Shown here: one piece after another, positions 20,546-31,800 of the stretch
Layout of the letters: every line of letters begins with the position of its first letter
Numbering within the stretch: position 1 is the first letter of the stretch
The notes under the pieces: model-generated
Told to the model about the DNA's origin: nothing
The model's input: the letters and a program-made list of their open reading frames with translations, nothing else
Databases searched by the model: none
Position numbers and translations under genes: made by a program
Assembly: GCF_019059575.1 (NCBI RefSeq)
Contig: NW_024881597.1
Span: 1,034,501 to 1,098,500, forward strand
Length of the DNA: 64,000 nt
From: Amphibalanus amphitrite
Lineage: Eukaryota > Arthropoda > Thecostraca > Balanomorpha > Balanidae
Direction: 5' to 3'

Positions 20546-20650
20546 CTTCGAGGACTGGGACGCTTGCTCGGTTCTCTGACAGAAGGCCTTGGTTCTGACG
20601 ACTTGAGCACAATGGCGGTCGCGAATGGTCGCGAACTGCAGAGACATTCC
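20546..20650 (-). other. Candidate 5' UTR leader exon
   Basis: A donor (CGAAG|GTAAGC) at 20546 follows GC-richer sequence without a usable frame. Position and phase freedom fit a leader spliced to the exon at 18259-18394. The upper limit is arbitrary. Confidence 0.3.
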
Positions 20651-20829
20651 GAAAATATTATTCTTGGAATAATACTGTGCTGGACGAATAGATTAATCAC
20701 TTTTAGATTAGTTATGTCACAACGGAATAGGATTATCAAGAAAGTGATACAGTATTGCTTGAAATACGCTCCCGAATACTCCCGAAGAATAATGTTAGTA
20801 ATGCTACCACATAATATTACTCCATGGTT

Positions 20830-21366
20830 ATAAAATTATTGTCCGGACATGATAGTTTTATCACGAAGGACGTAATTTTTACACCTACATGAGAATAGTT
20901 TTATTCTGTCGCGTCAATTTATCACCCGTAATGGAGTATAAAAATTACCCTAAATACTCCACAGCGGTTTATTTTTATGCAGTTTTGATAAAAGTACTCT
21001 AGCTGTCAAATTTATTACCATCTAATGGGAGTTCAGCACAAATATATTCCAATGACCTTGTTTATCACTGTGAAATAAGCTAAAATTACCCCATGCCTCT
21101 TTGAGACTGATATAAATTTATAACCCGAAAGAATAAAAAGGACACGTGATAAAATTAGAAGATAAAATTAGCACTTGCTAAAACACAAAAGAGATGATTA
21201 TAGTACCAGGTTTAAGAATAACTTTCAAAAACGCCCTTAATGCAATGCAGAGAGTAAGAATACGCTACAAAACATAATCATTATATGCCATTGGTGCGTG
21301 ATTATTCGCCAAACTGGAGTGGAAAAACTCCAAAAATAACTCTCTAGGTGTAAGTTTTTTTCAGTG
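20830..21366 (-). mobile_element. CACTG-ended AT-rich element or fragment
   Basis: It ends gtgtaagtttttttcagtg, the inverse of the 8287 start, and has the same ttaccc/taaaatt-rich interior. The other boundary is unresolved. Confidence 0.45.
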
Positions 21367-21837
21367 CAGCCCGGAACAGGGGGTTGAGGCGTGGAGGAGG
21401 ATTCAACTATCCGGAAGATGGGAAGGACGGATTGACATCGAATCACCATTCTGTCCTGGCATTGTCTCGAGAAAGAGGTTACACGTGAAGGTCGCTGAGA
21501 GTGGGGCTATGACAATTTTGGATTAGGTGTAAACATGATAAGCTGGGAGTCGATTTGTTGTGATGCGCTACGCCTTACGCGGGCAATTTGTTAGAGCCGG
21601 ATCGGTCCTTTTTTTCTTTTTGCTGAGAGTGGGTACGACTAACCTGCAATGGAATTTAACTTTACTCCTAGGAGGGTGGTTAAGAATGATTGCGGATATA
21701 CGCGCATACGTGAGGCACTGGTTTACTCCCAATCCTCCGTTTAATTGTATTCAGTGTGGGGTCTGATAGGTGGGGGAAATGGCACTGTCTAGCTTCCAAA
21801 AAGAAAGCACCACCCTGGATACGTGTCGACCACAACT

Positions 21838-22315
21838 TTAAAGGGACCCTCCCACCTTAACATTAGTTTTGAGTTGAGATAGCCAAATTGGTGGCCATGG
21901 CCTGAAAATACCGGTTTGGGCATTCACAACATCGAAAAATGCTTTAATTCGGAGATATGGAATTTCAAACTTGCAGTTTTCGGATTCTAAGGGGCTAATG
22001 CATTGGTATGCCCCCTTAGAATTTGTGACGTCAGCGGAGATCTAACGATTTTTAAATCTTTTACTAAAACGTTTGGCAGCACGCGGTGGTATATGCTGCT
22101 TTGCGCGCAACAAATGCCGCACTTTCAAATAAAGTCGCTAGGAACAGCGGAGATCCCAAAAGTAAACAAAAGTAAAAGTCTAATAACTATCTTGAAAACC
22201 GGTGAATATTTTTCGATGAAATTTGGTAGATATTCATTTTTGCTCTTTCTGAACCGAGCGACATCACTTTCATGCCAATTCATTAACTTTTTTGAAGGTG
22301 GGAGGGTCCCTTTAA
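21838..22315. mobile_element. TTAA-bounded MITE, second family (B2), 478 bp
   Basis: The ends are TTAAAGGGACCCTCCCACCT and its perfect inverse. The words after the left end (ttttgagttgagatagcca) are the inverse of those before the right end of B1. The open frame crossing it (22003-22476) leaves the element on the right and shows no protein features. Confidence 0.87.
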
Positions 22316-22540
22316 ATGAACAGCAAGGACAAAGTAAATGGTTGATAATGACCGTGTTGCCATCTCCCCGTTCGCGAATCATGAAGTTATGCTTCATCAC
22401 TGAGGCTCTTAGGCGGGTTATAGAGCATGACAGGATGTGGGTTCCGCATTTTCAAGCAATAGTTGTCGACGGTTGATTGATGTTTTGTCAAAACATATTA
22501 GCATATACGGCCATTCAGTGTACTTTATGTCCGTCTGATG

Positions 22541-22750
22541 TGCCCGTCGTTGCGTTTTCGCAACGCTGATGGCGCCCGGTGTGCCCTTCGTTGCGATTTC
22601 GCAACGCATGTTTTTTACGTTTTTCTCGAAAAACTTTTGCTGCAGGTAAAAATTATTTTCGATTCCATGTAAGGCCCTGGTAGGAGCATGACATATTTTG
22701 ATTTCGTCGATTTTCATGATGGTCAATATTCCTGGGCATAAATGGGTTAA
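22541..22750 (-). mobile_element. TTAA-started hairpin repeat, second copy
   Basis: The inverted start is TTAACCCATTTATGCCC, as at 6641. The palindromes gttgcgttttcgcaac (22549) and gttgcgatttcgcaac (22590) sit near the other end. Boundaries are approximate. Confidence 0.5.
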
Positions 22751-22859
22751 ATTGAGCTTTTTGAACCAGTCACGTACATATATGATAAAACGAATGTCAC
22801 CATCGTGTTCCACGCCCAAAATTACCTAAAAAACATGTGTCACAGGCTGCGAAAGTTTT

Positions 22860-23247
22860 GATTTTCGGGGATACCTACCTAGGCATGATTGACCTGACCT
22901 TGACCCTAACCTATGCTTGACTGACCCCTACATGGATCTGACACTCTTGTAGGCTTGTGCACCGTTTTTACAGAGTTTATGACGAGAGACGCTCCCCATT
23001 GCGAGGTTCTGAAGTTCATGCTACTGAAAGCCCGATTTCAGGTGTTTGACCTGACCTTGACCCGACCTGTGACCTCAAAATTCAACTTTAAAGTACTCAT
23101 CTGAAGCGTCTCGTCGCGTTCTCTCGTTTGCCGCCTCGTGCGTTTCGCTGCGCCTATTGGTTCTCGAGTTATCGGCTGGGGGCGTTACACGCCCCCCCCC
23201 CCCAGCAAACGGCGGGTGGCGAAATACCCCAGCAACTGCCGGGTTAA
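22860..23247 (+). mobile_element. TTAA-type MITE (copy f), extended end intact, short end lost
   Basis: The right end, inverted, is TTAA-CCCGGCAGTTGCTGGGG, a spacer, then gtttgctgggg, a long G-run, the core cgtgtaacg and a C-run. The interior has tgaccttgaccc and tgacctgaccttgacccgacc words as in copies c and d. The left boundary is not definable. Confidence 0.65.
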
Positions 23248-23487
23248 TGTAAAAAAATCTTAGGAAATCTTAAAACGAACGTTCTTCTATCCATGAGAGG
23301 AGTCCTTGAATCATTCCTATGTGGCACTGCTTATAGCTAATCTGTAGAAAATGTCGATCTATGCCTATTAATCAACAGCCTAGGTTGCTGACACACTTGT
23401 TCTCAGTTCCAGCGAGGAGCTGGGTGCGGTTGCCGCCACCGTTTGCTGGCAGCTGGGGTGAAAGCAGCAGCCCGGCGCCGAGGTCTC

Positions 23488-25752
23488 ATGACCTCCGAGA
23501 ACGTCACCATACCCGGCGCGGCCGGCGAGCCGGGCAGCTCCAGTACGGCGCCGCCAACAGAGCAGCCTGACGACGGCCCGGGGGCGCTCTCGGACGTGTG
23601 TCGGGCGGCGGTGACGGCAGCGCTGGCCAACTGCTCGGCGCCGGAGCCCGGCCTGCTGCCCGTCTGTCCCTCCTCGGAGGCCGGTCGGACGGCCTCCATC
23701 CTGGCCGCCCTCAGCCTTCTCATGCTGCTGGTCCTCTCGATGGCGTTCGGCGTGGGGTTCAACATGCTCGCCGTACTGACGCTGTCCGGCTTCCGCCATC
23801 TCCGGACCCTGTGCAATCGACTGGTGCTCTACATCTGCATCTACGACACGGGAATGTCCATCATCTATCCGTTGCTACATCTGATGCACGCCGTGAAACC
23901 ATACCACGGCCTCAGGACTACCACCGCGAGCACGTTGTACACGTTCAACTGCGTGTCGCGCCGCTTCATCGTCGAGCTCTGCTTCAACATCAAGATGAGC
24001 TTCATCGTGACGATAGCGCTGCTGCGCTACCTGTACGTGTGCCGGAACAGGGAGCTGCAGACGACGCCGTCGGACACGCTGATGGCCGTGCTGCCGGGAG
24101 CCGTGCTCAGTGTCTGTCTGACGGCCATCACGCAGCTGCAGCTGACCAACTACTGCTCGCACGCCTACGCCGTCACCGCCGACGGCTGGTTCATCGTCTC
24201 CCGGCCATACACCTTCAGCCCCCATCATTCTCCGTGCCTCAACATTGTGCGCACGACGATCGCCCTCGGCTGCCTGGCTACAGTGGCGTTCTCGTATGGT
24301 TCTATTGCCGTGAAGGCGGTGAAAACTCGGCTGCGGATTCGTCGCACACTCCGTCTTCAGGCGCAGGCAAGGCGGGCGATCAGCGCAGCGTCAGCAGCCT
24401 CGATGCAAGGCGCAGAATCGGCTGGACCTAAACCGGCTAAACCACTGCATTGTGTACAAACCAAGCGCGAGACGGACAATGCCGCGGAAACGTCTTTTAT
24501 GTCGAACGTCGCCAGAAAATGCGACGCCGGGCGTGAATCAGCTGGAGGCGATTCTGATGAGCTGGAGAACGTGTCTCATGTAGAGCTTCACACACAGCTA
24601 GACTGTACAACGCGTCATACTGAGCGTGGTGCGGGTGCCAACAGAAACGCTGGAGATGAAGACTTACGGGGAGAGGACACAAAAAATGGTGCGATCAGCT
24701 ACCCCGCTCCCAATAGCCATATCGAAGAAAGCTGCCCAAAAATTACTGTTACCACCGAAATCGCCGTCCATGATTCTGCACCAAACATCGATAATCAAAC
24801 TTCCCGTTCAACAGGGTCACTCGAACTACCTGAAGTGCAAGGCCCTCCTAGAGATGGAAATGCATCAGAAAAGGAAACAATGACGGCATTATCTTCAGGC
24901 GAGCATTCACAGGGTGACACTGCAGAAGACTCATACGAATACGACACATCAAAATCTGAGAGACATGAGTCTTTAGTCAAAAGCCTCGATGAAGGTGTCG
25001 ATAGCGTCGAGGAGGACGCCGATAACATGGAGGATGCCGAAACACTCGAAGTGTTGAATTGCATGGAAGTGACTGGCTATCCGAAGGAAAACGAAGGAAG
25101 TGATGATATAAACTGCATTGAGCTCTCAACATATCCACATCAGCCCACGAATGGTTCTAGGGACACTGCAGCAGCCAGCAATGTAACCCAATCGCTACCG
25201 ACGAGGCCAGGTGGCACCAAATCACCCGGTGGCTCCAGTTCTGACGAAATAATCACCGCTGAGAGACCAGCAACACGCCAAGCATGGACGACAATCAGCA
25301 ACATGACATCGGCCGCCCATCGTTTAGGGGTTGAAGACCTGTACCTCCGCCCCCAGCCCCTAAGTCCCTCTGCGCTGCTGGCCGTTCCCCCTAGAGTGCC
25401 TCCTGGGGCGACCCGCCGACCGCGTCACGGCGAGTCGCCGACGACGGTGGCGGCACCGCGCGTCCGTCCGCCGCGCTACGACGTGCTGTCGACAGTGGCG
25501 CTGGTGGCGCACCTGGCGCTGTTCCTGTTCAGCTTCCTGCTGCCGATCCTGCTGGTGACGCACCGGCGCGGTCAGCCCAGCTGCGTGGAGATGCCGGACG
25601 CGCACGAGCTCCGTGACGTGCTGGTGGTGCTGATGGTGTTCGTGCAGACCAGCCTGCTCACACCCGTGGTGCTCCTCTTCAGCCAGGCGTTCCGAGATGC
25701 GGCCAACATCCAGCTAGCGCGCATCGCCGCGCGTTTCTTCTGCGGCCGCTGA
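23488..25752 (+). CDS. Orphan rhodopsin-like GPCR with a very long third intracellular loop
   Basis: A single 754-codon open frame with seven hydrophobic segments at about residues 71-99, 112-135, 160-185, 197-218, 250-277, 668-690 and 709-732. The extracellular N-terminus has N-glycosylation sites (NVT, NCS). Rhodopsin-family marks are partial: GFN in TM1, an Asp in TM2 (IYDTG), LRY where D/ERY is usual and TPVVLLF where NPxxY is usual; TM4 lacks its Trp. Loop 3 is about 390 residues, acidic and Ser/Thr-rich, and less GC-rich than the helices. I chose the ATG at 23488; the open frame extends slightly upstream without an ATG, and a possible acceptor lies near 23407. Ligand unknown; no close family recognised. 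Confidence 0.8.
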   Translation: MTSENVTIPGAAGEPGSSSTAPPTEQPDDGPGALSDVCRAAVTAALANCSAPEPGLLPVCPSSEAGRTASILAALSLLMLLVLSMAFGVGFNMLAVLTLSGFRHLRTLCNRLVLYICIYDTGMSIIYPLLHLMHAVKPYHGLRTTTASTLYTFNCVSRRFIVELCFNIKMSFIVTIALLRYLYVCRNRELQTTPSDTLMAVLPGAVLSVCLTAITQLQLTNYCSHAYAVTADGWFIVSRPYTFSPHHSPCLNIVRTTIALGCLATVAFSYGSIAVKAVKTRLRIRRTLRLQAQARRAISAASAASMQGAESAGPKPAKPLHCVQTKRETDNAAETSFMSNVARKCDAGRESAGGDSDELENVSHVELHTQLDCTTRHTERGAGANRNAGDEDLRGEDTKNGAISYPAPNSHIEESCPKITVTTEIAVHDSAPNIDNQTSRSTGSLELPEVQGPPRDGNASEKETMTALSSGEHSQGDTAEDSYEYDTSKSERHESLVKSLDEGVDSVEEDADNMEDAETLEVLNCMEVTGYPKENEGSDDINCIELSTYPHQPTNGSRDTAAASNVTQSLPTRPGGTKSPGGSSSDEIITAERPATRQAWTTISNMTSAAHRLGVEDLYLRPQPLSPSALLAVPPRVPPGATRRPRHGESPTTVAAPRVRPPRYDVLSTVALVAHLALFLFSFLLPILLVTHRRGQPSCVEMPDAHELRDVLVVLMVFVQTSLLTPVVLLFSQAFRDAANIQLARIAARFFCGR

Positions 25753-28700
25753 GCCACAATGTCTGCACAAAATCTGCAGTCTGCAACTCTATGAAGGGCA
25801 CCAAACATAAATACCCCTCCCAAAAGACCTTTCCAAAAGACCCTCCCAAAAGACCCTCCTGCTAGCCCAGAGGACACGGTGCCCGACTGGTGACGCATAG
25901 GTATATGCGGTGGCCGGACTGAACACCCTACCGGCGTGGTGGACCAGGCGGGGGAGAATTCGATCTCGATCCGTGGGTCCGTGTCTGTGATAACTGATAT
26001 CCAACTAAGATGGGCGCCGGGCGGTTGTTGGAAATGGGAATCCAATGGGCGAGCCTCTTGAAAATGTTAATTTCTTCAGTTTTTCGTCTGGAAGCTACAT
26101 GGTTGACGTTAGGTCAAATCTTGATAATTGTTTGGATTGAGCCTTAAAAGGGCTATCGAATACGTTGCGCTGTATCTCCATTCGTTCCTGAATTAGGTAT
26201 GTGCGGCTTTGCCGAAAACTGTTACCTAAAAACTAAAAAGGATCGAAATTTGATCTTTGATGAGTCCCTGGTAACCTGATCTTGAGCGACCTGAAATTTT
26301 CACATTGGTAGTTACCCCTAGGTGTGTCAAAAATTATGTATTTATGTTCCTCTCCACAAACGTTTTTTATAATCTATGGACTGCGAAAACACAGGGCTTG
26401 ACAGTTGACACACCCGGCCCGGCGTGGTTAAATTCAAATTCGTATACGATGCCAGTTTCACGGACTTCACTGCCAAGAATTTATTACGTCATCAGTTCGA
26501 CAGTCAAGGACCAAGGTATTTTTATGCTTAGTATATGAGTTATGACTAGCCCAGGCCCATGACACTCCATATGACAGGCCCATGTCACTCCACTTTTGAT
26601 GACATCATATGGGGGCCTCAGGACAATAATGGCGCGGCGCGCCACAATCGCTTCAAAGCTACTTGCCAACAGTTGCCATTTTTGAAAATATTATTTTGAA
26701 ATAAAGTTCCAAGTAATAAAAACATTGTAATAAAGTTGTTGAATAAATCGATACCATATCTAAAAACTTACTGAAAAATGATTTATTCATAGTAAAAATA
26801 TAAGCTCGATGCGTTTTTACGTTGCTTTCCTTCAACTGCAGAGGGTTTTTAAATCGTCTATATCTTCAAAACCGGCCATTTCTTAGCATATTGCTGCTTT
26901 TTTTTATCGCTAGAAAATTAGTTGGACTTTCCAATGACATCAATGGTTGAGCGATATGTGTAGAGTGTCACCAACAATCTTCAAATGAAGTTAGTCATTT
27001 TTACGTTGTAAAGGAATGGAGTACCCCTATCGAGCATCAGGGGTGACGTCACTCAGGATCTGTCTCTGATTGGTCGGCGGGAGAGTGACTGTACCTTCTA
27101 TAGATGGCCTTGGACTAGCCTTGAGAACTGCTGTCTGTTTTGTTTTTGTGTGTCTTGTGTGGGGGAGTGTGTGGCTCTCGTTTTCCTTTGTTCGCGGTGA
27201 ATCAGTCAGAGTCATCTTGTATTTGGATAACGTTAGGAAAACTGTGTATGTACAAATTATGTTTTTTGATTGAGGTTTATCGAAGCAAGCTAAAGGCGTC
27301 GACACCACCGTGATTCAAAGCCCCATCATAGAAAGTAAACAATGAAATTGAAGACATACCATAGGGCCTTGGAGATAGCTTGAGCTGGCTTTCCTTTGTG
27401 TAATAGGTTTTTCAACAGCTCCTTTTCAGTTAGCAACATTACAGGGGAATGATCAAGACCTTGACCGCTGAAGAACTTGATTTGTGATATCGCAGGTCAT
27501 TGAGAAATGAGAAACCTACACTTTTGTGACATCTGAGTGCCCCTTTGGCTTCATGCTAGAAATTATAAATTTGTGCACATTTTACGAACCAAAATCAAAT
27601 TTGAACACTTTGGAATAGAACTGAATGCCTGGAGAAATACACAACATAAATAATATTCTTTGGTGTAACTAAGAGCGTCTAATTATTACCGATGCTCATG
27701 AAAATAGGTTGCTGTAGCATAGCATCACTTCACCCATGGCATATGTGAAATCAGGAACACAAACACTGGCAAAAATAACCAAATTTGGTCAGATGGCAAC
27801 TTTTTGTCTTATTTATGTTGATCGACGACAATTGTTGAGAGTTTGTTGCTGTCCTTTTTCTGTAGTGCATATCATTTGTATCTATCATGCCGCAACATCA
27901 TTTTTAAGCCAGGTCTCTCATCCTTTGCTGCTTAAAGGAAATATACCACCATCCTGGAATCTGTTTTTTTGTGTGCTAAAGTTTTGTAATTTTTATGCTC
28001 AAGATAATAAGAAAGTTAACATATACAAAAGGAAATTATGTCTATTTTCATATAGGAAGAACTATATTTCACCTAAACAGTGGTGGTGATAGGTAGCTTA
28101 TTATGTGCTTATCAATCATGTTGCATAGTTTAAAACCAGCTGCATGCTGATTGGCTGATGCAGCAAGCCTCTGTGACTGGTGACAGGTGGCTGCATTCTT
28201 GGCAGTTGGAATTCCTCTACAAGTGACACATTCCTGAACAAACAAGGCACCCTTTTTGGAATGAGAAATTGAATATCTTTACCTAGGGTGATCATTGGGG
28301 AGTAAAAGCTCCTGATTTGTGCTTGTCTCAGCTCAAGCTACAAAACTACTATTCCAGCTCAAGTCCCATGTTAAAATTGCTTTTTTACTCCAATTAGAAA
28401 GCTGCATAGTTGAAATCATAAGCAATGATAGCCAGACAATGTTTTCTGAGTGTGCTTGCCTGTGTCATTCGTTTTTAAGGTTAACCTTGTAGCTGACGTC
28501 CATTGTGAATTCTTTTTCCTTGCATGCTGAATGAGACTGTAACCAAATTTTAAATCATTGACAAGCTTCATTGGCATAGTGCATGCAGTTCTGAGTGATA
28601 AAGACGTGCACTCACACCTGTTTAGTCATTGCCACATTTTTTTACATTGCGTGAAATCAATGTTAGGCTTACATGGATTACTAGTTTTGTTTTTGCGACA

Positions 28701-28769
28701 TTATTTTGCTGACTCATTATTTATTTGCTTTTCCATTTCCTTCTTATACAAAGGTTGTTTTAATTGCAG
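25753..28769. other. Region between the GPCR and MEMO1
   Basis: Probably GPCR 3' sequence, intergenic DNA and the MEMO1 promoter. No other convincing coding sequence is seen. A short duplicated phrase (ggcccatgacactcca) lies at about 26553-26592. Confidence 0.5.
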
Positions 28770-28802
28770 GTGCTTGTTAAAGTTCTCAAAATAGGAACCA
28801 GG

Positions 28803-31800
28803 ATGTCTTCTATAAGGAAGGCAACCCATGCAGGAAGCTGGTACTCAAACTCAGGTAAGTGAGTTCTTCTCACAAAATGTTAGCCTCTGCCATTCTGACT
28901 GACTCAGGATGTTTCAATGAACTAAATGTAGATGGCATTGCCCAAGACTAATGCTCAATGTTCATTGTTCAACCTTTGCATTTTCTTCAGTCTATTTTGC
29001 TGCTACTTCAATGTTGCAGTAGTTTGTAAGCCAACACTGATGTTTGTTGAACGTTCATTGTGACAATTATGACTAGATAAGTGAAACTTTTTTAAATATA
29101 AAGGTACTGTATTATAGAAAGCCTTCGCAAACGCGTTTCGATTATATCATCTTCAGTGCTAGCTTCCCATAATACAAAAAGAAAATGGTACAAAAGTTCA
29201 CAACACATCGCAAATACACACGCTGCAATTTTTTCTCACAATATCACGGGTAGAATGTTTTTATATACTTCTGGAATGCAAGACCGCAAATCGCCCCTCC
29301 TAAGGTGTAAAAAATCATCATCATGATTTATCACAAACTGATGTTTGTGATAAATCATCGGTGATGGAGGGACACAGAATATGGCAGTCAGTGCAGCTCA
29401 GAGAAACTGTAATGGTGCCTTATCTGTCACAGAGCGGGAGCTGGGTGGCCAGCTGGAGCGGTGGCTGGATGCCGCCGAACTCTCCCACGGACCGGCGCGG
29501 GCCATCATCGCGCCGTGAGTACGGAGTAGAACAGAGTACCTGCGCTGCCGTGAGCACAGAGTTCGTGCGGCGGTGGGAGGGGAGTACCTACAGGGTGCGT
29601 GCAGCGGGGTCACGGTCGGGCGCGATGGGCACCTGTGTCGGGCGGGAGGGGTTCGTCTGTGCTTGGCACCAGTGCTGCTTCTTCCTTCTCTTGTTGTCGT
29701 ATTCGTATTTCGTGACGTTTTGGTACTTCGTGCCCAGCCGTTACCGTAGTCCTGGACCAGCTTCCCCTCCGGACTGCTGAGCTGACCCTCGCCTCCTCCC
29801 CCGTCGGCAGGCACGCCGGCTACTCGTACTGCGGCGCGTGCGGCGCGTTCGCCTACCGACAGGTTTCGCCCATCTGCGTGAAACGGGTGTTCATTCTGGG
29901 TCCGTCGCATCACGTGCGTCTGGCCGGCTGCGCCCTCTCCTCCACGCTCAAGTACAGCACGCCGCTGTACGACCTTACTATTGACCAGGTACGGCAGCCC
30001 TACAGGCACGGGACTGAGGACTGACCGGACCGTAGACCAAGTAATACACTAATACAGCCTTACAGGTACGGGACTGACAACCTGGCCATAGACCAAGTAA
30101 TGCAGCCTAACAGAATACCGCGGGAGTCGGGAGTGACAGCTTTACCCGACGATAGATCAGGCACGGCGCACACTGGTCGGAAACGCCCTCACGAGAGGCC
30201 ACGGGCGATTCCGGAGTTTCGGATTATTTTTTATATAGATCGATTTGAAATTGATCAAATTATTATACTTCGGCCAAAAAAACTTATCCGGGTGACCAAA
30301 AATAACTGTAATCAGCCCCCGAAGATGGGGTATCCCAGAACTCGGAAACTGACGCGGAGCAAGAGGTTTCTTGAGCCGGATATTCAAAGTCTTATTGCTG
30401 ATAGACACCAAATTGAAATCCCACGTATTATGCATCAAAATGTTCCTTATGAAGTTGCCGACTGGTCAGTGCAAAATTTTTGGTATACTTTTTCCCTAAC
30501 TAAGATTTACTGTAGCTTTTTTATGAAGGCTCTCCTACAGTGATTCTGGAATATAACTGCAAAGTTTAGGTAAGGAAACAACAGGTAGTCCCATCTAGTA
30601 CCACTCTGATTTTTTGTGAGATGAATCAGGATTTAAATTTACACCAGGGCAACATAAAAGCTAACTGCGCATATTTGCGCAAAATTTGCAGGAGCCGCTC
30701 TTTCTACCCAACTACCGCCCGCCCCGCCCCAGTTTCGGCTCGGCCGCCGCGCCCTGCTTACGCTGACCTGTGTGGCCTGCACGCATCCATGCGTAGTTGA
30801 CTGGTCATTAAAAACAGATGCGTTTGAGCTTATGAATTTTGTGAAAAGCGCGTTTTATGTATGCATTTATGTATGTATTGACATCAAAAGCCTTCCACAT
30901 ATTGCGTGGCGATTACGGCTTGCATTTAGAGAGCCTTGCTATTGACAACCATCACTCGACTGAAGAAAGTGGAAATTGAAACCTTCGTGAATATAAGACG
31001 CTGCAAATATAGGACACCTGTCACTGACGCCGGGTTACCTTGGGCCGTCTTTTTACATTAGATCACAATTCCGGTATTTAACCCTGGCCGGACCGATTGG
31101 TTTTCTATATTGACCGCAGAGGGTTGGTACAACTCCCTCGCCGTTTCGCCTCTAATTGAGCTAGAGCCTCGCGGAAAAAAGAGCTTGTGTGCCGTTATAA
31201 GACGCAACAATTAGGTACTACCCGATTTGAAGGTCTTAGGTCAGCCAGTGACCTCTTAGGTCAGGTAAGTGCCACAAGGCACGGGCTCGGTTTTAGGTTA
31301 ATTACTTTGCCAAAAATGGCCGCACTGCCGCGATTTTGGCATCATCGTGTTTGTCTAGCTCAGGCGCGTCGAATGCTATACTTGGTGTTCGGGTGAAGTC
31401 AACTTAAGGTGTTAACCTCGGGTCAAGGTCAGGTCGGAGCCCCTCAGGTCACGAAAATGGTTGAAGGAGGTCATATCGCATATCATTCGATTCGGCAGGT
31501 CTTCCTGAGTCCAATGGTGGCTTTCCCGACTCTCTAGCTCCATCTGATCAGGAGTTATTGACGAAAAACTTATATGGCCTTAAAGACGTCATAAATGACG
31601 TCACGCAAAGTCAACAATGCTAAAGTGAAGCACTGGACCTTGCAAGGAGTGCATGAAACCATTCCCGGTGCCCGAATAGCAGCTCCCAATTTCCCTTGTT
31701 GACTTAAAGTGGTGCTAGATCCTGTATTATACTCAATTATGACGTCATAACTTAACAGATTCACGTCATATATTTAGTGCTTGACATCCAAATGATAGCT

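Noticed and set aside
22003..22476. 157-codon open frame on the plus strand
   Set aside because: It starts inside MITE B2 and runs across its boundary; no homology or splice signals.
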